Notes: generated by a model from the letters alone, not told the origin. Shown: positions 1-7,176, numbered from the stretch's first letter. The stretch: 39,518 nt of DNA from an uncultured Lachnospiraceae bacterium (GCA_947086895.1 CAMUAR010000032.1:1-39518), one strand, 5' to 3'. Numbers and translations: made by a program.

Positions 1-117
1 GCGGCATAATTCCACTGCACGGGTCTGTCTTCTCAAATTGAGCAGGAATGCTTTTTCTCCTGCTCACCGCGCGACCCGTGCGCCGCACCTGCGGCATAAT
101 TCCACTGCACGGGTCTG
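1..117. repeat. Structured intergenic repeat (REP-like), one full and one partial unit
   Basis: A 27-bp sequence starting GCGGCATAATTCC occurs at 1-27 and again at 91-117. Between the copies, GCACGGGTC (19-27 region) pairs with GACCCGTGC near 73-81, and GAGCAGGA pairs with TCCTGCTC inside it. GCGGC and GCCGC can close the outside, so the unit can fold into one long branched hairpin. It lies just downstream of the leftward ABC transporter gene and is cut by the window edge. It could act as a transcript-end structure or be a mobile REP-like unit; no function is shown. Confidence 0.6.
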
Positions 118-151
118 CGCATAAAAATTCCTGTTTATTTTTTTATGCAGA
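118..151 (-). terminator. AT-rich hairpin at the 3' end of the transporter gene
   Basis: GCATAAAAA at about 119-127 pairs with TTTTTATGC at about 139-147, around the stop codon of the leftward ABC transporter gene. On the minus strand it precedes the GC-rich repeat at 1-117. It may work with that repeat as a transcript end. There is no clean U-run after the stem, so this is a weak call. Confidence 0.3.
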
Positions 152-1789
152 ACGTTTTTCTTCCCCAATTTTTACAATTCCATCAAACCGTTTCCAATAC
201 TCCTCCGACCAGTCATGGCTGATCACCACGCGCGTAATCCCTTCCTGCGCAAAAATAAAGTCGTTGATCAATTTTACATTCTCCGGGTCAAGCCCTGTTG
301 TCGGTTCGTCAAAGATCAGTACCGGCAGGTGATGGCGCATCATCCGCGCAATGCAGATTCTCTGTCTCTCACCACCGGATATTTTATCTCCAAAATCGCC
401 TAGCGGTGCATCCCCAACGGTTTCCGCCAACTTGGTTAAATTTACCTTTTGAAGCAATTCTTTATACTCTGCACTGTCTTTTTCCGGTTTTCCGCTGTAA
501 AGAGTAATGTTTTCATACAGCGAAGTATTAAACAAATGAGCGGACTGACTGATCACTCCAACAAAACTATATATTTCACGCTCCGACATATCGCGGATAT
601 CTTTTCCTGCCAGAGTAATTTTTCCGGTATAATCTTCATGCTGCTTCAGCAGCAGTTTCATCAATGTTGATTTTCCGCTTCCGCTCTCGCCGACAATCGC
701 ATAACAGCCGCCCGGCTCAAATTCATAGTTAAAATGATGGTAAAGCTGTTTTTCTCCAAAAGCAAACGAAATATCTTGATATTTTAAATCCGCCTGCTGC
801 ACTGAGGAACCGGAATACTCTGTTATTGATTTTATCTCGTTTTCCTCACAAGGACAATAATACTCCTTTGAAATTTTTTCTTTGATCGGCTTTGCTGCGC
901 GGTAACTTACCACATATTCGATTAAATTTGAAAAATCGTTTGATACTCCTCCAAAATAGGTAACCGCAGGCAAAAGCATTCCGGCACCGATCTTTCCGTT
1001 CCAGATTAAAAGCGCGCTGATTCCAATGCAGGAAATCTGCAAAATCCAGGTGCTTTCAATCAAAATGCGGTTGCTTTTTCCAGACGTTATTGTATAGTTG
1101 TCATAAACCTGCTGTCTGTTCTTCATAATACCCGCAAACCGTTGAAGAAACGGCTGGATTCGGTTATCCATCCGAATGGTTTCATAACCCTCAACGATCT
1201 CTTTCGTCACCTCAGTAAACGCCTGATTTTTCTCAGAATATTCTTCTTGTATCTTCTGAAGCCGCTTTGAAAAAATCTGCCCGCCATACAATGGCAAAAG
1301 TGCTAAAACAGCAGCGATAATAGCAAGCATCGGATGAATACAAAAAAGCATCGCAAAATTGACCACGATACTTGCAGCCGTACAGAAAATATTTGGAATA
1401 CTCTCAAGCATCGTTCCGTAAATACCAACATCGTTCATCAATAGACTCAGATAATAAGATTCCGTATTTTCTCGAAATACAGAGAACGGACGCAGAAGCA
1501 TATTTTTTGTAATTCCGTTTCGCACACGGTTCAATTTTCCTGATACATAAGCTCTTTTTATTTTGAAATGATACGCACAAAAAATATAATCCAAAATTAA
1601 CAAACCCATCATTGCAAGCAATGCAAGCACAATATTTCTTATACTTTTGTTTTCTGCTCCGCTTTGCCCGCTGGCAAAATCGACGATAACAGAAAACAGA
1701 TAAGCACATGCTGTTATTGACAGAGTAGCTAAAATATTAAAAAAACAGGCTAAAACCAATTTCTTTTTGTCACGTTTCGTTGTTTCCAT
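143..1789 (-). CDS. ABC transporter, fused permease and ATP-binding domain, probable RiPP exporter
   Basis: An exporter-type half transporter of 548 residues. The N-terminal ~320 residues carry several hydrophobic segments, the first near residues 15-40. The C-terminal nucleotide-binding domain has Walker A GESGSGKSTL (~366-375), signature ISGGERQRICIAR (~470), Walker B LIFDEPTTGLD (~492) and an H-loop ISHD. There is no N-terminal C39 peptidase, so any leader must be cut by another protein. I chose the ATG at 1789, with a GGAGG upstream; an in-frame ATG at 1819 has a poorer site. It is the last gene of a leftward operon after a precursor peptide and a radical SAM maturase, which suggests export of the modified peptide. 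Export of other substrates cannot be excluded. Confidence 0.85.
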   Translation of the reverse strand: METTKRDKKKLVLACFFNILATLSITACAYLFSVIVDFASGQSGAENKSIRNIVLALLAMMGLLILDYIFCAYHFKIKRAYVSGKLNRVRNGITKNMLLRPFSVFRENTESYYLSLLMNDVGIYGTMLESIPNIFCTAASIVVNFAMLFCIHPMLAIIAAVLALLPLYGGQIFSKRLQKIQEEYSEKNQAFTEVTKEIVEGYETIRMDNRIQPFLQRFAGIMKNRQQVYDNYTITSGKSNRILIESTWILQISCIGISALLIWNGKIGAGMLLPAVTYFGGVSNDFSNLIEYVVSYRAAKPIKEKISKEYYCPCEENEIKSITEYSGSSVQQADLKYQDISFAFGEKQLYHHFNYEFEPGGCYAIVGESGSGKSTLMKLLLKQHEDYTGKITLAGKDIRDMSEREIYSFVGVISQSAHLFNTSLYENITLYSGKPEKDSAEYKELLQKVNLTKLAETVGDAPLGDFGDKISGGERQRICIARMMRHHLPVLIFDEPTTGLDPENVKLINDFIFAQEGITRVVISHDWSEEYWKRFDGIVKIGEEKRSA

Positions 1790-1899
1790 TTTTCCCACTT
1801 TCCTCCGCCTAAGCGGCATTTTTATTCAAGATTGAAATTCCTATTTTGAATTTTTTACATTCCCTACCAAACGAAAAAGCAAGGAAACGCCCAAGAGCC

Positions 1900-1925
1900 G
1901 GGAGGAGGTTATCAACCATCCGCCC
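1900..1925 (-). promoter_or_regulatory. Intercistronic hairpin between precursor and transporter
   Basis: On the minus strand GGGCGGATGGTT faces AACCTCCTCCC with one mismatch and one bulge, a GC-rich stem in the 176-bp gap between the precursor peptide and the transporter gene. No U-run follows it. Such hairpins often protect or partly stop an abundant upstream message, which would suit a precursor needed in excess over its exporter; that role is inferred. Confidence 0.4.
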
Positions 1926-1965
1926 AGCCTTGAACTAATGCTTTTTCAAAAATCAATTTACTTTT

Positions 1966-2124
1966 TTACGATGGTCCAATCGGTTTTGGACTTGTGGTAC
2001 TGCAGCCTTTGCAAAATATTGCATTACCGCAGCCGTCTCCAAGTTCCTCAACCGCTTCGCTCTGCTCGGTAATCTCATGAATCTCCAAATCCACCAAGCT
2101 GTTCTCTAAAATGTCCTTCAGCAT
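1966..2124 (-). CDS. Cys-containing RiPP precursor peptide (52 aa)
   Basis: A small ORF in the gap between the maturase and transporter genes. The ATG at 2124 follows a strong AGGAGGG with 7-8 bp spacing. Residues 1-30 are acidic and leader-like (starts MLKDILENSL, ends VEELGD). The C-terminal 22 residues hold three cysteines, C32, C38 and C41, in GCGNAIFCKGC, followed by STTSPKPIGPS. An acidic N-terminal half with a short Cys/Gly/Ser/Thr-rich end is typical of precursors handled by radical SAM/SPASM enzymes, for example thioether-forming ones. From memory it resembles the clostridial Cys-rich 'CLI_3235' precursor class, but I cannot confirm this. The modification and cleavage site are unknown; GD/GC at 30-32 is a plausible leader end. 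Confidence 0.75.
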   Translation of the reverse strand: MLKDILENSLVDLEIHEITEQSEAVEELGDGCGNAIFCKGCSTTSPKPIGPS

Positions 2125-2180
2125 ACGAAATACCCTCCTTTTTCTTTTTTTGGTTGGAAGTCTGTTTTGTAGCAGACTCT

Positions 2181-3485
2181 CTATTCTTGAACGCTGGAAG
2201 CACTATGACTTCCCGCATAATCCAAGACAATCTTTTCCTGCCACTGCCGCTCTGCATGGCAGCTCATGCCATCGCCATTCTCGTGCAGCAGCATACTTGC
2301 CGGGCAGGCACGGCAAAGTTCTTTTGCCCAGCACTCGCTGCACTTTTCATTTTGAATCTTGTGCGCTTTTCGCAGCCGTTCCAAAACTTCACTGTATTTT
2401 GTAAAATCAAACTGCCCATCTTTGTAGCATGCAATTTGATATTCCTTATGTCCAACAAAAAAATGACATGGAAAAAGATCGCCGTTCGGCAGCAGAATAA
2501 AGGACTCGGTTCCTGCGCCGCAGGTAATATCAGAAAAATATTTTTTTGATAATCTGCTTGCAAATCTTATTTTTCCATCGGAAAATTGATCGCTGTCCCA
2601 GACGTCTCTGCCGTTTTCAATCACCAGCGACTCGTCGCCGCCGTGACCGCAGTCCGCCACAAGTACTTTTTCTACGCCAAACTCAGAGCATAGAAAATCT
2701 CTTACTTCGTCTCTTGTATACCCCATTTGCTGATGCAATGTTGTATAGGTAGTTTCTATCATTGCCGGAGCAGTTCCCTGCTCTTTCAGATTTTGAATCC
2801 CCCTCTCAATTCTTTTGTACGTCCCGTTTCCTGCGCGGTCGATGCGAAGGCAGTCATTAACCTGCTGCGGACCGTCCACGCTTACTGTTACGCGAATCTG
2901 ATATTTTGCAATAATCTTTGCCATTTTTTCATCAATCAATGTCGCGTTGGAAACCATCGTAAATTTCGGCATGTTCTGAAAAATACCTTTTGCGGTATTT
3001 TTTTCAAAAAAATCACAGACCGCTTCAATCGTGTCCGGGCAGAGCGTCGGCTCACCGCCAAAAAACATAACTACATGAATTTTTCTGTATGTACCGACAA
3101 GCAGTTTTTCCAGATATTCCAGCGCGGTTTCCGGCTTCAAATGCTGTGCTTTCTGCCTGTAGCTTCCTCCTTTTGCGTAACAGTACCGACAATTTAAGTT
3201 ACAGTCGTTTGCCAGCATAATTTCCAGACGGTATAAACTGTCCGTTTCTAAAAGATTTGGCATAGACCTGACAGGAAGCTCTTCGCATCCTTCAAATTGT
3301 TTTTCTATATACTCTTCCAGCTGTCTGGAATCCGATTCTGCAAGCTTGTTGTCAAAATACTGCTCCAGTGCTTCCTGAATTGCTTTTGCATGTTCTGGAG
3401 TTGTCGTTTTTACCTTGCCTTTTCTTGGCTGATAAACAATACCAATTTTATTATCGTAAGCAGCCAGAATATCTCCTTTTTTCAT
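2181..3485 (-). CDS. Radical SAM/SPASM peptide maturase
   Basis: A 434-residue radical SAM enzyme. C95, C99 and C102 form the CNLNCRYC (CxxxCxxC) motif for the SAM-binding 4Fe-4S cluster, followed by FFGGEPTL. The C-terminal SPASM domain has CGAG, a PCHFF cysteine, then CSECWAKELCRAC (C382, C385, C391, C394) and C409, as needed for auxiliary clusters. Residues 1-85 may form the leader-recognition part. Family members make thioether or C-C links in ribosomal peptides. The small Cys peptide 57 bp downstream is the obvious substrate. It could belong to the clostridial Cys-rich-peptide maturase group (CcpM-like), by memory only. GGGAG precedes the ATG at 3485. Confidence 0.88.
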   Translation of the reverse strand: MKKGDILAAYDNKIGIVYQPRKGKVKTTTPEHAKAIQEALEQYFDNKLAESDSRQLEEYIEKQFEGCEELPVRSMPNLLETDSLYRLEIMLANDCNLNCRYCYAKGGSYRQKAQHLKPETALEYLEKLLVGTYRKIHVVMFFGGEPTLCPDTIEAVCDFFEKNTAKGIFQNMPKFTMVSNATLIDEKMAKIIAKYQIRVTVSVDGPQQVNDCLRIDRAGNGTYKRIERGIQNLKEQGTAPAMIETTYTTLHQQMGYTRDEVRDFLCSEFGVEKVLVADCGHGGDESLVIENGRDVWDSDQFSDGKIRFASRLSKKYFSDITCGAGTESFILLPNGDLFPCHFFVGHKEYQIACYKDGQFDFTKYSEVLERLRKAHKIQNEKCSECWAKELCRACPASMLLHENGDGMSCHAERQWQEKIVLDYAGSHSASSVQE

Positions 3486-3498
3486 TTTGCTCCCATCT

Positions 3499-3554
3499 GT
3501 CCGCTTTTGCGGACACTCAAATCAGGGAGGTTGAAAGTCTATTTCTTTCAACCT
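3499..3554 (-). promoter_or_regulatory. Two hairpins in the leader of the maturase gene
   Basis: GTCCGC and GCGGAC (3499-3504, 3509-3514) form a tight stem, and AGGTTGAAAG with CTTTCAACCT (3528-3537, 3545-3554) a perfect 10-bp stem. Both lie between the JAMM-like gene and the maturase ATG. No U-run follows, so they look like processing or translation-control structures rather than terminators. Confidence 0.4.
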
Positions 3555-3610
3555 TATCCCCCTGCTTGCTCTGCACGTATACCAATCAATAATTTAAACG
3601 TACTTTTCTT

Positions 3611-4087
3611 TTAAACTTTTTCCTCACCTTCGGAAAAGACATACTCCATGCAATCCAGCTCTACGCAGCATTCCATAATACTTTTCCCGTCGTGAACAAT
3701 AAAACAGCAGTTTGAGATCCCGCCCTGTTCTTTCGCGGCACTGGAAAACCATTCCATAAACTTCATATCCTGTTTTGAAAAACTGACTGTCTCGTACTCT
3801 GGAGCAGATAATTCCCTTATATGGGTATGGATAATCACCGGTACTTTGCCCTCTTTGCTGCAATATCTCAGCAATGTATAGCTTACGCCAGCAGGAATTA
3901 CCGAACGCTGCTTTGTTGTACTTCCGCCAACTTCTTCTACCATACAGAAATCCTCAATGATATAATACGGATCAAGTTGTGAAGTCTGTACTGAAGCAAC
4001 TGCCACTGCACAATGTTCTCTGCTCTGGTCGGATAAAGATAAGCTGGTCATTTTCTTTATTATATTACAACTGTCTCTGAAAGGCAT
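3611..4087 (-). CDS. Small JAMM/JAB-like putative metalloprotease in the RiPP operon
   Basis: A 158-residue protein, first in the leftward RiPP operon. VPVIIHTH (H87, H89) followed by SKQD (S104, D107) matches the HxH...SxxD zinc signature of JAMM/MPN proteases, although the spacing of 14 residues is longer than the usual 7-8. Acidic residues E45, E51 and E52 could supply the catalytic Glu. No signal peptide is visible. I prefer the ATG at 4087 (AGAGG 9 bp upstream); a longer TTG start at 4132 lacks a good site. Because the transporter lacks a peptidase domain, this is a candidate leader peptidase. The family call rests on one motif and could be wrong. Confidence 0.55.
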   Translation of the reverse strand: MPFRDSCNIIKKMTSLSLSDQSREHCAVAVASVQTSQLDPYYIIEDFCMVEEVGGSTTKQRSVIPAGVSYTLLRYCSKEGKVPVIIHTHIRELSAPEYETVSFSKQDMKFMEWFSSAAKEQGGISNCCFIVHDGKSIMECCVELDCMEYVFSEGEEKV

Positions 4088-4175
4088 ACTGGAAAACCTC
4101 TTTCCTTTTTGATGAAACTTGCAGTTTTGCAAATATTATTGACGCTGCACTGTTGTTTGTTTCATCTATGCCCCT

Positions 4176-4204
4176 ATTATATTGTTTGTCTTAGAATTTG
4201 AACA
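4176..4204 (-). promoter_or_regulatory. Promoter of the RiPP operon with weak -35
   Basis: On the minus strand a perfect TATAAT (4176-4181) lies 17 bp from TGTTCA (4199-4204), a poor -35. That -35 sits in one arm of the large inverted repeat at 4201-4245. Perfect -10, poor -35 and an overlapping palindrome are typical of a promoter needing an activator. Confidence 0.55.
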
Positions 4205-4245
4205 TACCAAAACTGGAAAAAATTATTTTCCAATTTTGGTATGTT
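4201..4245. promoter_or_regulatory. Large inverted repeat, probable operator or terminator
   Basis: AACATACCAAAA (4201-4212) pairs with TTTTGGTATGTT (4234-4245), and TGGAAAA with TTTTCCA continues the stem after one mismatch, giving about 19 bp around a short AT loop. It overlaps the -35 of the RiPP operon promoter and lies between that operon and the peptide/regulator genes. A binding site for one of the neighbouring XRE/TPR regulators is the favoured reading; a two-way terminator is the alternative. Confidence 0.5.
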
Positions 4246-4407
4246 GTTCTTAACACAATCTGATATAATCTCATAAGAAGCAAAACAAGCAAGACGAAAT
4301 CGTGAAACATGTTTTTTGTTTTTATTAGACAGATTGCGCCGCGCTCCATGGTCAAAAAAACGCAGCGCAGCAAAACTCCTAAAATTTTGCTTTGAACATA
4401 AAAACAA
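4246..4407. other. Intergenic stretch without recognised gene
   Basis: These 162 bp belong to the 589-bp gap between the JAMM-like gene and the small secreted peptide gene. No reading frame with a ribosome binding site was seen. The GC-rich patch near 4335-4370 contains short inverted runs but no clear stem. Confidence 0.5.
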
Positions 4408-4642
4408 GGTATAATATCGACAGATATTATACCAGCGCCGATTTGCGTCCGACCAACGGGAGGACATCTTCATCTGCAAATCGTGCGCATCCCTCGGAGA
4501 GTACCATATCGGAACGATATGGTATAATATCTACCGATATTATACCTGCGCCAGTTCGCGCTCGACCGAAGGGAGAGAATCTTCCTTAGCGAACTGTGTG
4601 CATCTTCCAGAGGAATACCATGTTTGAAGAACATGGTATAAT
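4408..4642. repeat. Dispersed structured repeat, two tandem units (~113 bp)
   Basis: Two units starting GGTATAATATC at 4408 and 4521. Each begins with a perfect hairpin (GGTATAATATC/GATATTATACC, 11 bp) followed by a longer stem: GATTTGC/GCAAATC in unit 1 and AGTTCGC/GCGAACT in unit 2, flanked by GCGC/GTGC. The two stems differ in sequence yet both pair, so base changes are compensated. Short hairpins ATACCATGTT/AACATGGTAT and ACCATATCG/CGATATGGT close the units. A third copy is at 30831-30935. The last hairpin ends 35 bp before the secreted-peptide ATG and carries a TATAAT (4637-4642) that may serve as its -10. Confidence 0.75.
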
Positions 4643-4676
4643 GAAACTATTTTCTTAATGGAAAGGAAAAAACAGA

Positions 4677-4868
4677 ATGAAAAAAGCAATAATACTATTT
4701 ACTGTAACTGTCTCGGTACTTCTTTCTATGCCAAATACAGCATCCGCAGGAAAAAGCTTAAAAGTTAAAACAATGCGGGTAGTGGATGAGGAGAATATAG
4801 AATATATTGGACAACCCCGCCCAGATTCTCCCCAACCACATTCCATATATCCTACGGCAACGATTTAA
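4677..4868 (+). CDS. Small secreted peptide, candidate pheromone precursor (63 aa)
   Basis: A short gene with a textbook signal peptide: MKK, a hydrophobic core at 4-18 (AIILFTVTVSVLLSM) and an ASA cleavage motif at 22-24. About 39 residues remain after cleavage, charged at first and then Pro-rich with the ending PHSIYPTATI. AAAGGA lies about 10 bp before the ATG. It is convergent with the XRE/TPR regulator gene on the other strand and overlaps its 3' end by 17 bp. Small exported peptides beside such regulators are the hallmark of RRNPP cell-cell signalling, where a C-terminal fragment is re-imported. The function is inferred from context; it is not a family I recognise by sequence. Confidence 0.65.
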   Translation: MKKAIILFTVTVSVLLSMPNTASAGKSLKVKTMRVVDEENIEYIGQPRPDSPQPHSIYPTATI

Positions 4869-5892
4869 ACCTATCTGGATATAAACGTTCCCCCAGCCTT
4901 TTTATTCTCTTTGTCGTTTCATTTTCTCTTGGATTTATACTTAAATAATAAGCTTGGATCAGCATTTCTTTGCATTGTTCTCGTTCTTGTGATATAAGAA
5001 TTTTCTGGTCTGCGGCAAGTGTTTGCTCTTTCTTATCTTCTGGGATTTTTTCATAAGGAAAAATCCCTTTTCTTATCATTTGCTCTTTGTTCCATACAAT
5101 ATCATACATAAAATTACATATTAAATCAATTAAGTTTTGGTTTTTCAGTTCCTCTATCCCCAGTTCGCAATATTCCATCGATCTTTTATGTTGGTTTGTC
5201 AAACACATCAGCTCAGATAACTGTCTTAAAATTGTGCAATGCCATACTGCATAAAAATCATCCTCCATATATCGATGTTCCACGCTTGCTTTCATCTTCA
5301 GCAAAAGTTCTTCTTCCTTATCCCTCCATTTCATTGCATCATAAGCTTTTGCAATATTAAATAAAATTTGAAATTCCTCGTTATTGTATGGCCAGCCTGC
5401 CAGATCAATACGATCCAAATCTGGAATGGTACAGCGAAGAGCATTAAATAAAATTTTTATGTATTCTTCTGGTGAGATTTCTTTTTGTTCATAAGCCAGC
5501 GTTGCTTTGACTTCCATCAAATACTGCTGGTTTCTTATATATCCTGGATATAGTTCCGACTCCAGCAATTCTAAAGTTTCCCTGGCTTTTTGAAATTCTT
5601 TATATATTACATAAGTATAAATATCTGTTTTTAAATTTAAATATCTTCGTTTTTCTGCTGGTACTAAAATGGTTGTATAATTGCGTTCTGAAACTTGCCC
5701 TATACACTCCATAATTTTTTCAAACATTCCTGTTTTTATACTTGTTTTTCCATTCTCGATCCGATACAATGTCTGAACACCGCAAACCTCTTTTTCTGCA
5801 CGATTGCTCAGCATTTCACACAGTTTTTCGCGTGAAATGTTAAGAGCTTCGCGTTTCATACGAATCACGCGCCCTGCCAGATATCTTGCCAT
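4852..5892 (-). CDS. XRE-family HTH regulator with TPR-like C-terminal domain (RRNPP type)
   Basis: A 346-residue regulator. Residues 7-68 form an XRE-like helix-turn-helix (RVIRMKREALNISREKL ... LYRIENGKTS). The rest is all helical, with repeated Y/A/L-rich helix pairs as in the TPR peptide-binding domain of Rgg, PlcR and ComR proteins. A GGGGG stretch just upstream serves the ATG at 5892. It lies 95 bp after a second regulator of similar design on the same strand, and its 3' end overlaps the small secreted peptide gene on the opposite strand. It probably binds a short peptide and controls the adjacent RiPP operon and/or the peptide gene. Confidence 0.75.
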   Translation of the reverse strand: MARYLAGRVIRMKREALNISREKLCEMLSNRAEKEVCGVQTLYRIENGKTSIKTGMFEKIMECIGQVSERNYTTILVPAEKRRYLNLKTDIYTYVIYKEFQKARETLELLESELYPGYIRNQQYLMEVKATLAYEQKEISPEEYIKILFNALRCTIPDLDRIDLAGWPYNNEEFQILFNIAKAYDAMKWRDKEEELLLKMKASVEHRYMEDDFYAVWHCTILRQLSELMCLTNQHKRSMEYCELGIEELKNQNLIDLICNFMYDIVWNKEQMIRKGIFPYEKIPEDKKEQTLAADQKILISQEREQCKEMLIQAYYLSINPRENETTKRIKRLGERLYPDRFKSLP

Positions 5893-5987
5893 TCTGCCCC
5901 CATTTCTGCAATAAAAATTTACATTGTCTTATATTCCCACAGCGAAAGTTTCGACTTTTCCGGCAGCATTGACACTCTGTCCGAAAT

Positions 5988-6983
5988 TTATATCACTTCA
6001 ATTCCTTCTTGTTCTATATATTGTTTTACTTCTTTTAAAAGCTCTTTACAATGGAACACCATAGCTGCATAGTATGTTGATTTCAAATCTTCCTCGTATG
6101 CTGCTCTTTGTTCTTCCCTCTGAAATCCAAGCTGTTTTTCTGCTTTTGCTTTTAAAAACTGCATCTCGCACCGATTTTCCAGTTTTGATGTTGTTGATAA
6201 TTCTTCCAGCGTTTCGCTGCAGATTTTGATACATTCTTTGTATTTTTCTGCTGTATATAAACTTTCCGCATAATACTGCATGGCTTTGCGGCAGGAAGGC
6301 GGAAATACTCCTTCTCTCTTTTTGCACCATTGATAATACTGATAAATTTCCTTTAATTTATCTTCTTTTTCAGAAGAATTTTCTTTATAAAAAACAATTT
6401 CCGCTATACAAGAAAGTTCTGTGGTGCTTAATACTTTCCGCTGTTCAAACCTCTGCTGATAATCCGGCGCGGTCAATGTAATTGCTTCCGCAAACATTTT
6501 CGATATTTCTTTTTTATCCAGACGTTTTCTTTTTTGCTCTAACATTCCCCTTTGATAAAGTACAAACTGTTTTTGCAAAAATGACGAATCGCCTGCTTCC
6601 CTGACCTCCTCTTCATACTTTGCCAATGCCTTCTCTGCCTGCTCATACTGTTCATTTTGAATTAAAATCAGGATTTCTTTTCTTAAACAGTATATTTCAT
6701 ATTCTCTGGCGTCGAGAAAAATCTCTATTTCAATTTCATTTTCCGGCACTTTCATCCGGTCTAACAGCGCTATTACAATAAAGTAATCCACATTGCGCGA
6801 CCCGTCTTCCGCGCGCGACATCGTAGGGACTGAGCAGATTCCTGGGCAGACTTCTTCCATGGTATAATTCCTAATCTGCCTTATATGGCAGAGAAATTCA
6901 CCGATCACATTTTTTTTACAAATTTTAATATCTTCACTTCCTGATATATCATCTCTATACTTACTTTTTCCCTGGTTTTTCAC
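5988..6983 (-). CDS. Second HTH/TPR-like regulator (RRNPP type)
   Basis: About 331 residues. Residues ~27-75 look like an HTH (IGEFLCHIRQIRNYTMEEV followed by CSVPTMSRAEDG), with the usual SRIENG-type motif altered to SRAEDG. Residues ~85-320 are helical with TPR-like repeats (EQYEQAEKALAKYEEE, EKYKECIKICSETLEEL). The GTG at 6983 has AGAGG at good spacing; the in-frame ATG at 6992 abuts the same AGAGG and is less likely. A clear promoter precedes it. It is probably co-transcribed with the next regulator. Whether the two proteins share a ligand or have diverged cannot be told. Confidence 0.7.
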   Translation of the reverse strand: MKNQGKSKYRDDISGSEDIKICKKNVIGEFLCHIRQIRNYTMEEVCPGICSVPTMSRAEDGSRNVDYFIVIALLDRMKVPENEIEIEIFLDAREYEIYCLRKEILILIQNEQYEQAEKALAKYEEEVREAGDSSFLQKQFVLYQRGMLEQKRKRLDKKEISKMFAEAITLTAPDYQQRFEQRKVLSTTELSCIAEIVFYKENSSEKEDKLKEIYQYYQWCKKREGVFPPSCRKAMQYYAESLYTAEKYKECIKICSETLEELSTTSKLENRCEMQFLKAKAEKQLGFQREEQRAAYEEDLKSTYYAAMVFHCKELLKEVKQYIEQEGIEVI

Positions 6984-7018
6984 GCCTTGCATCCTCTTAT
7001 TTTCTATATTCTAACCTT

Positions 7019-7046
7019 ATTTTACATAAAAAGAATAAAATGTCAA
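7019..7046 (-). promoter_or_regulatory. Promoter of the regulator genes
   Basis: On the minus strand TTGACA (7041-7046) and TAAAAT (7019-7024) are separated by 16 bp. The start point would be near 7012, about 30 nt before the regulator start. This is a strong-looking vegetative promoter. Confidence 0.6.
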
Positions 7047-7130
7047 TTCTTTTTTTACTTAAATAAATAAATATTTTTTCTTTAAGACAATTTTCTTTGT
7101 TTTCAAAGACAGTATGGTACGGAATGTTTT

Positions 7131-7176
7131 CAAAAATAAAAAGGCAGCTGATTTTCTGTTAAGATAAATCACTGCC
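7131..7176 (-). terminator. Intrinsic terminator after fumarase beta gene
   Basis: On the minus strand GGCAG-TGATTT pairs with AAATCA-c-TGCC (7143-7176, one bulge), followed by a run TTTTTATTTTTG (7131-7142). It sits 39 bp after the stop codon and separates the fumarase genes from the regulator island. Confidence 0.7.

Noticed and set aside
2075..2257. 60-residue frame overlapping the maturase end and the precursor start
   Set aside because: It is in another frame over both genes and has no ribosome binding site; the 52-residue frame has a strong one.
4408..4589. 65-residue rightward frame over the structured repeats
   Set aside because: It is explained by the hairpin repeat; base pairing, not codons, is conserved between the units.
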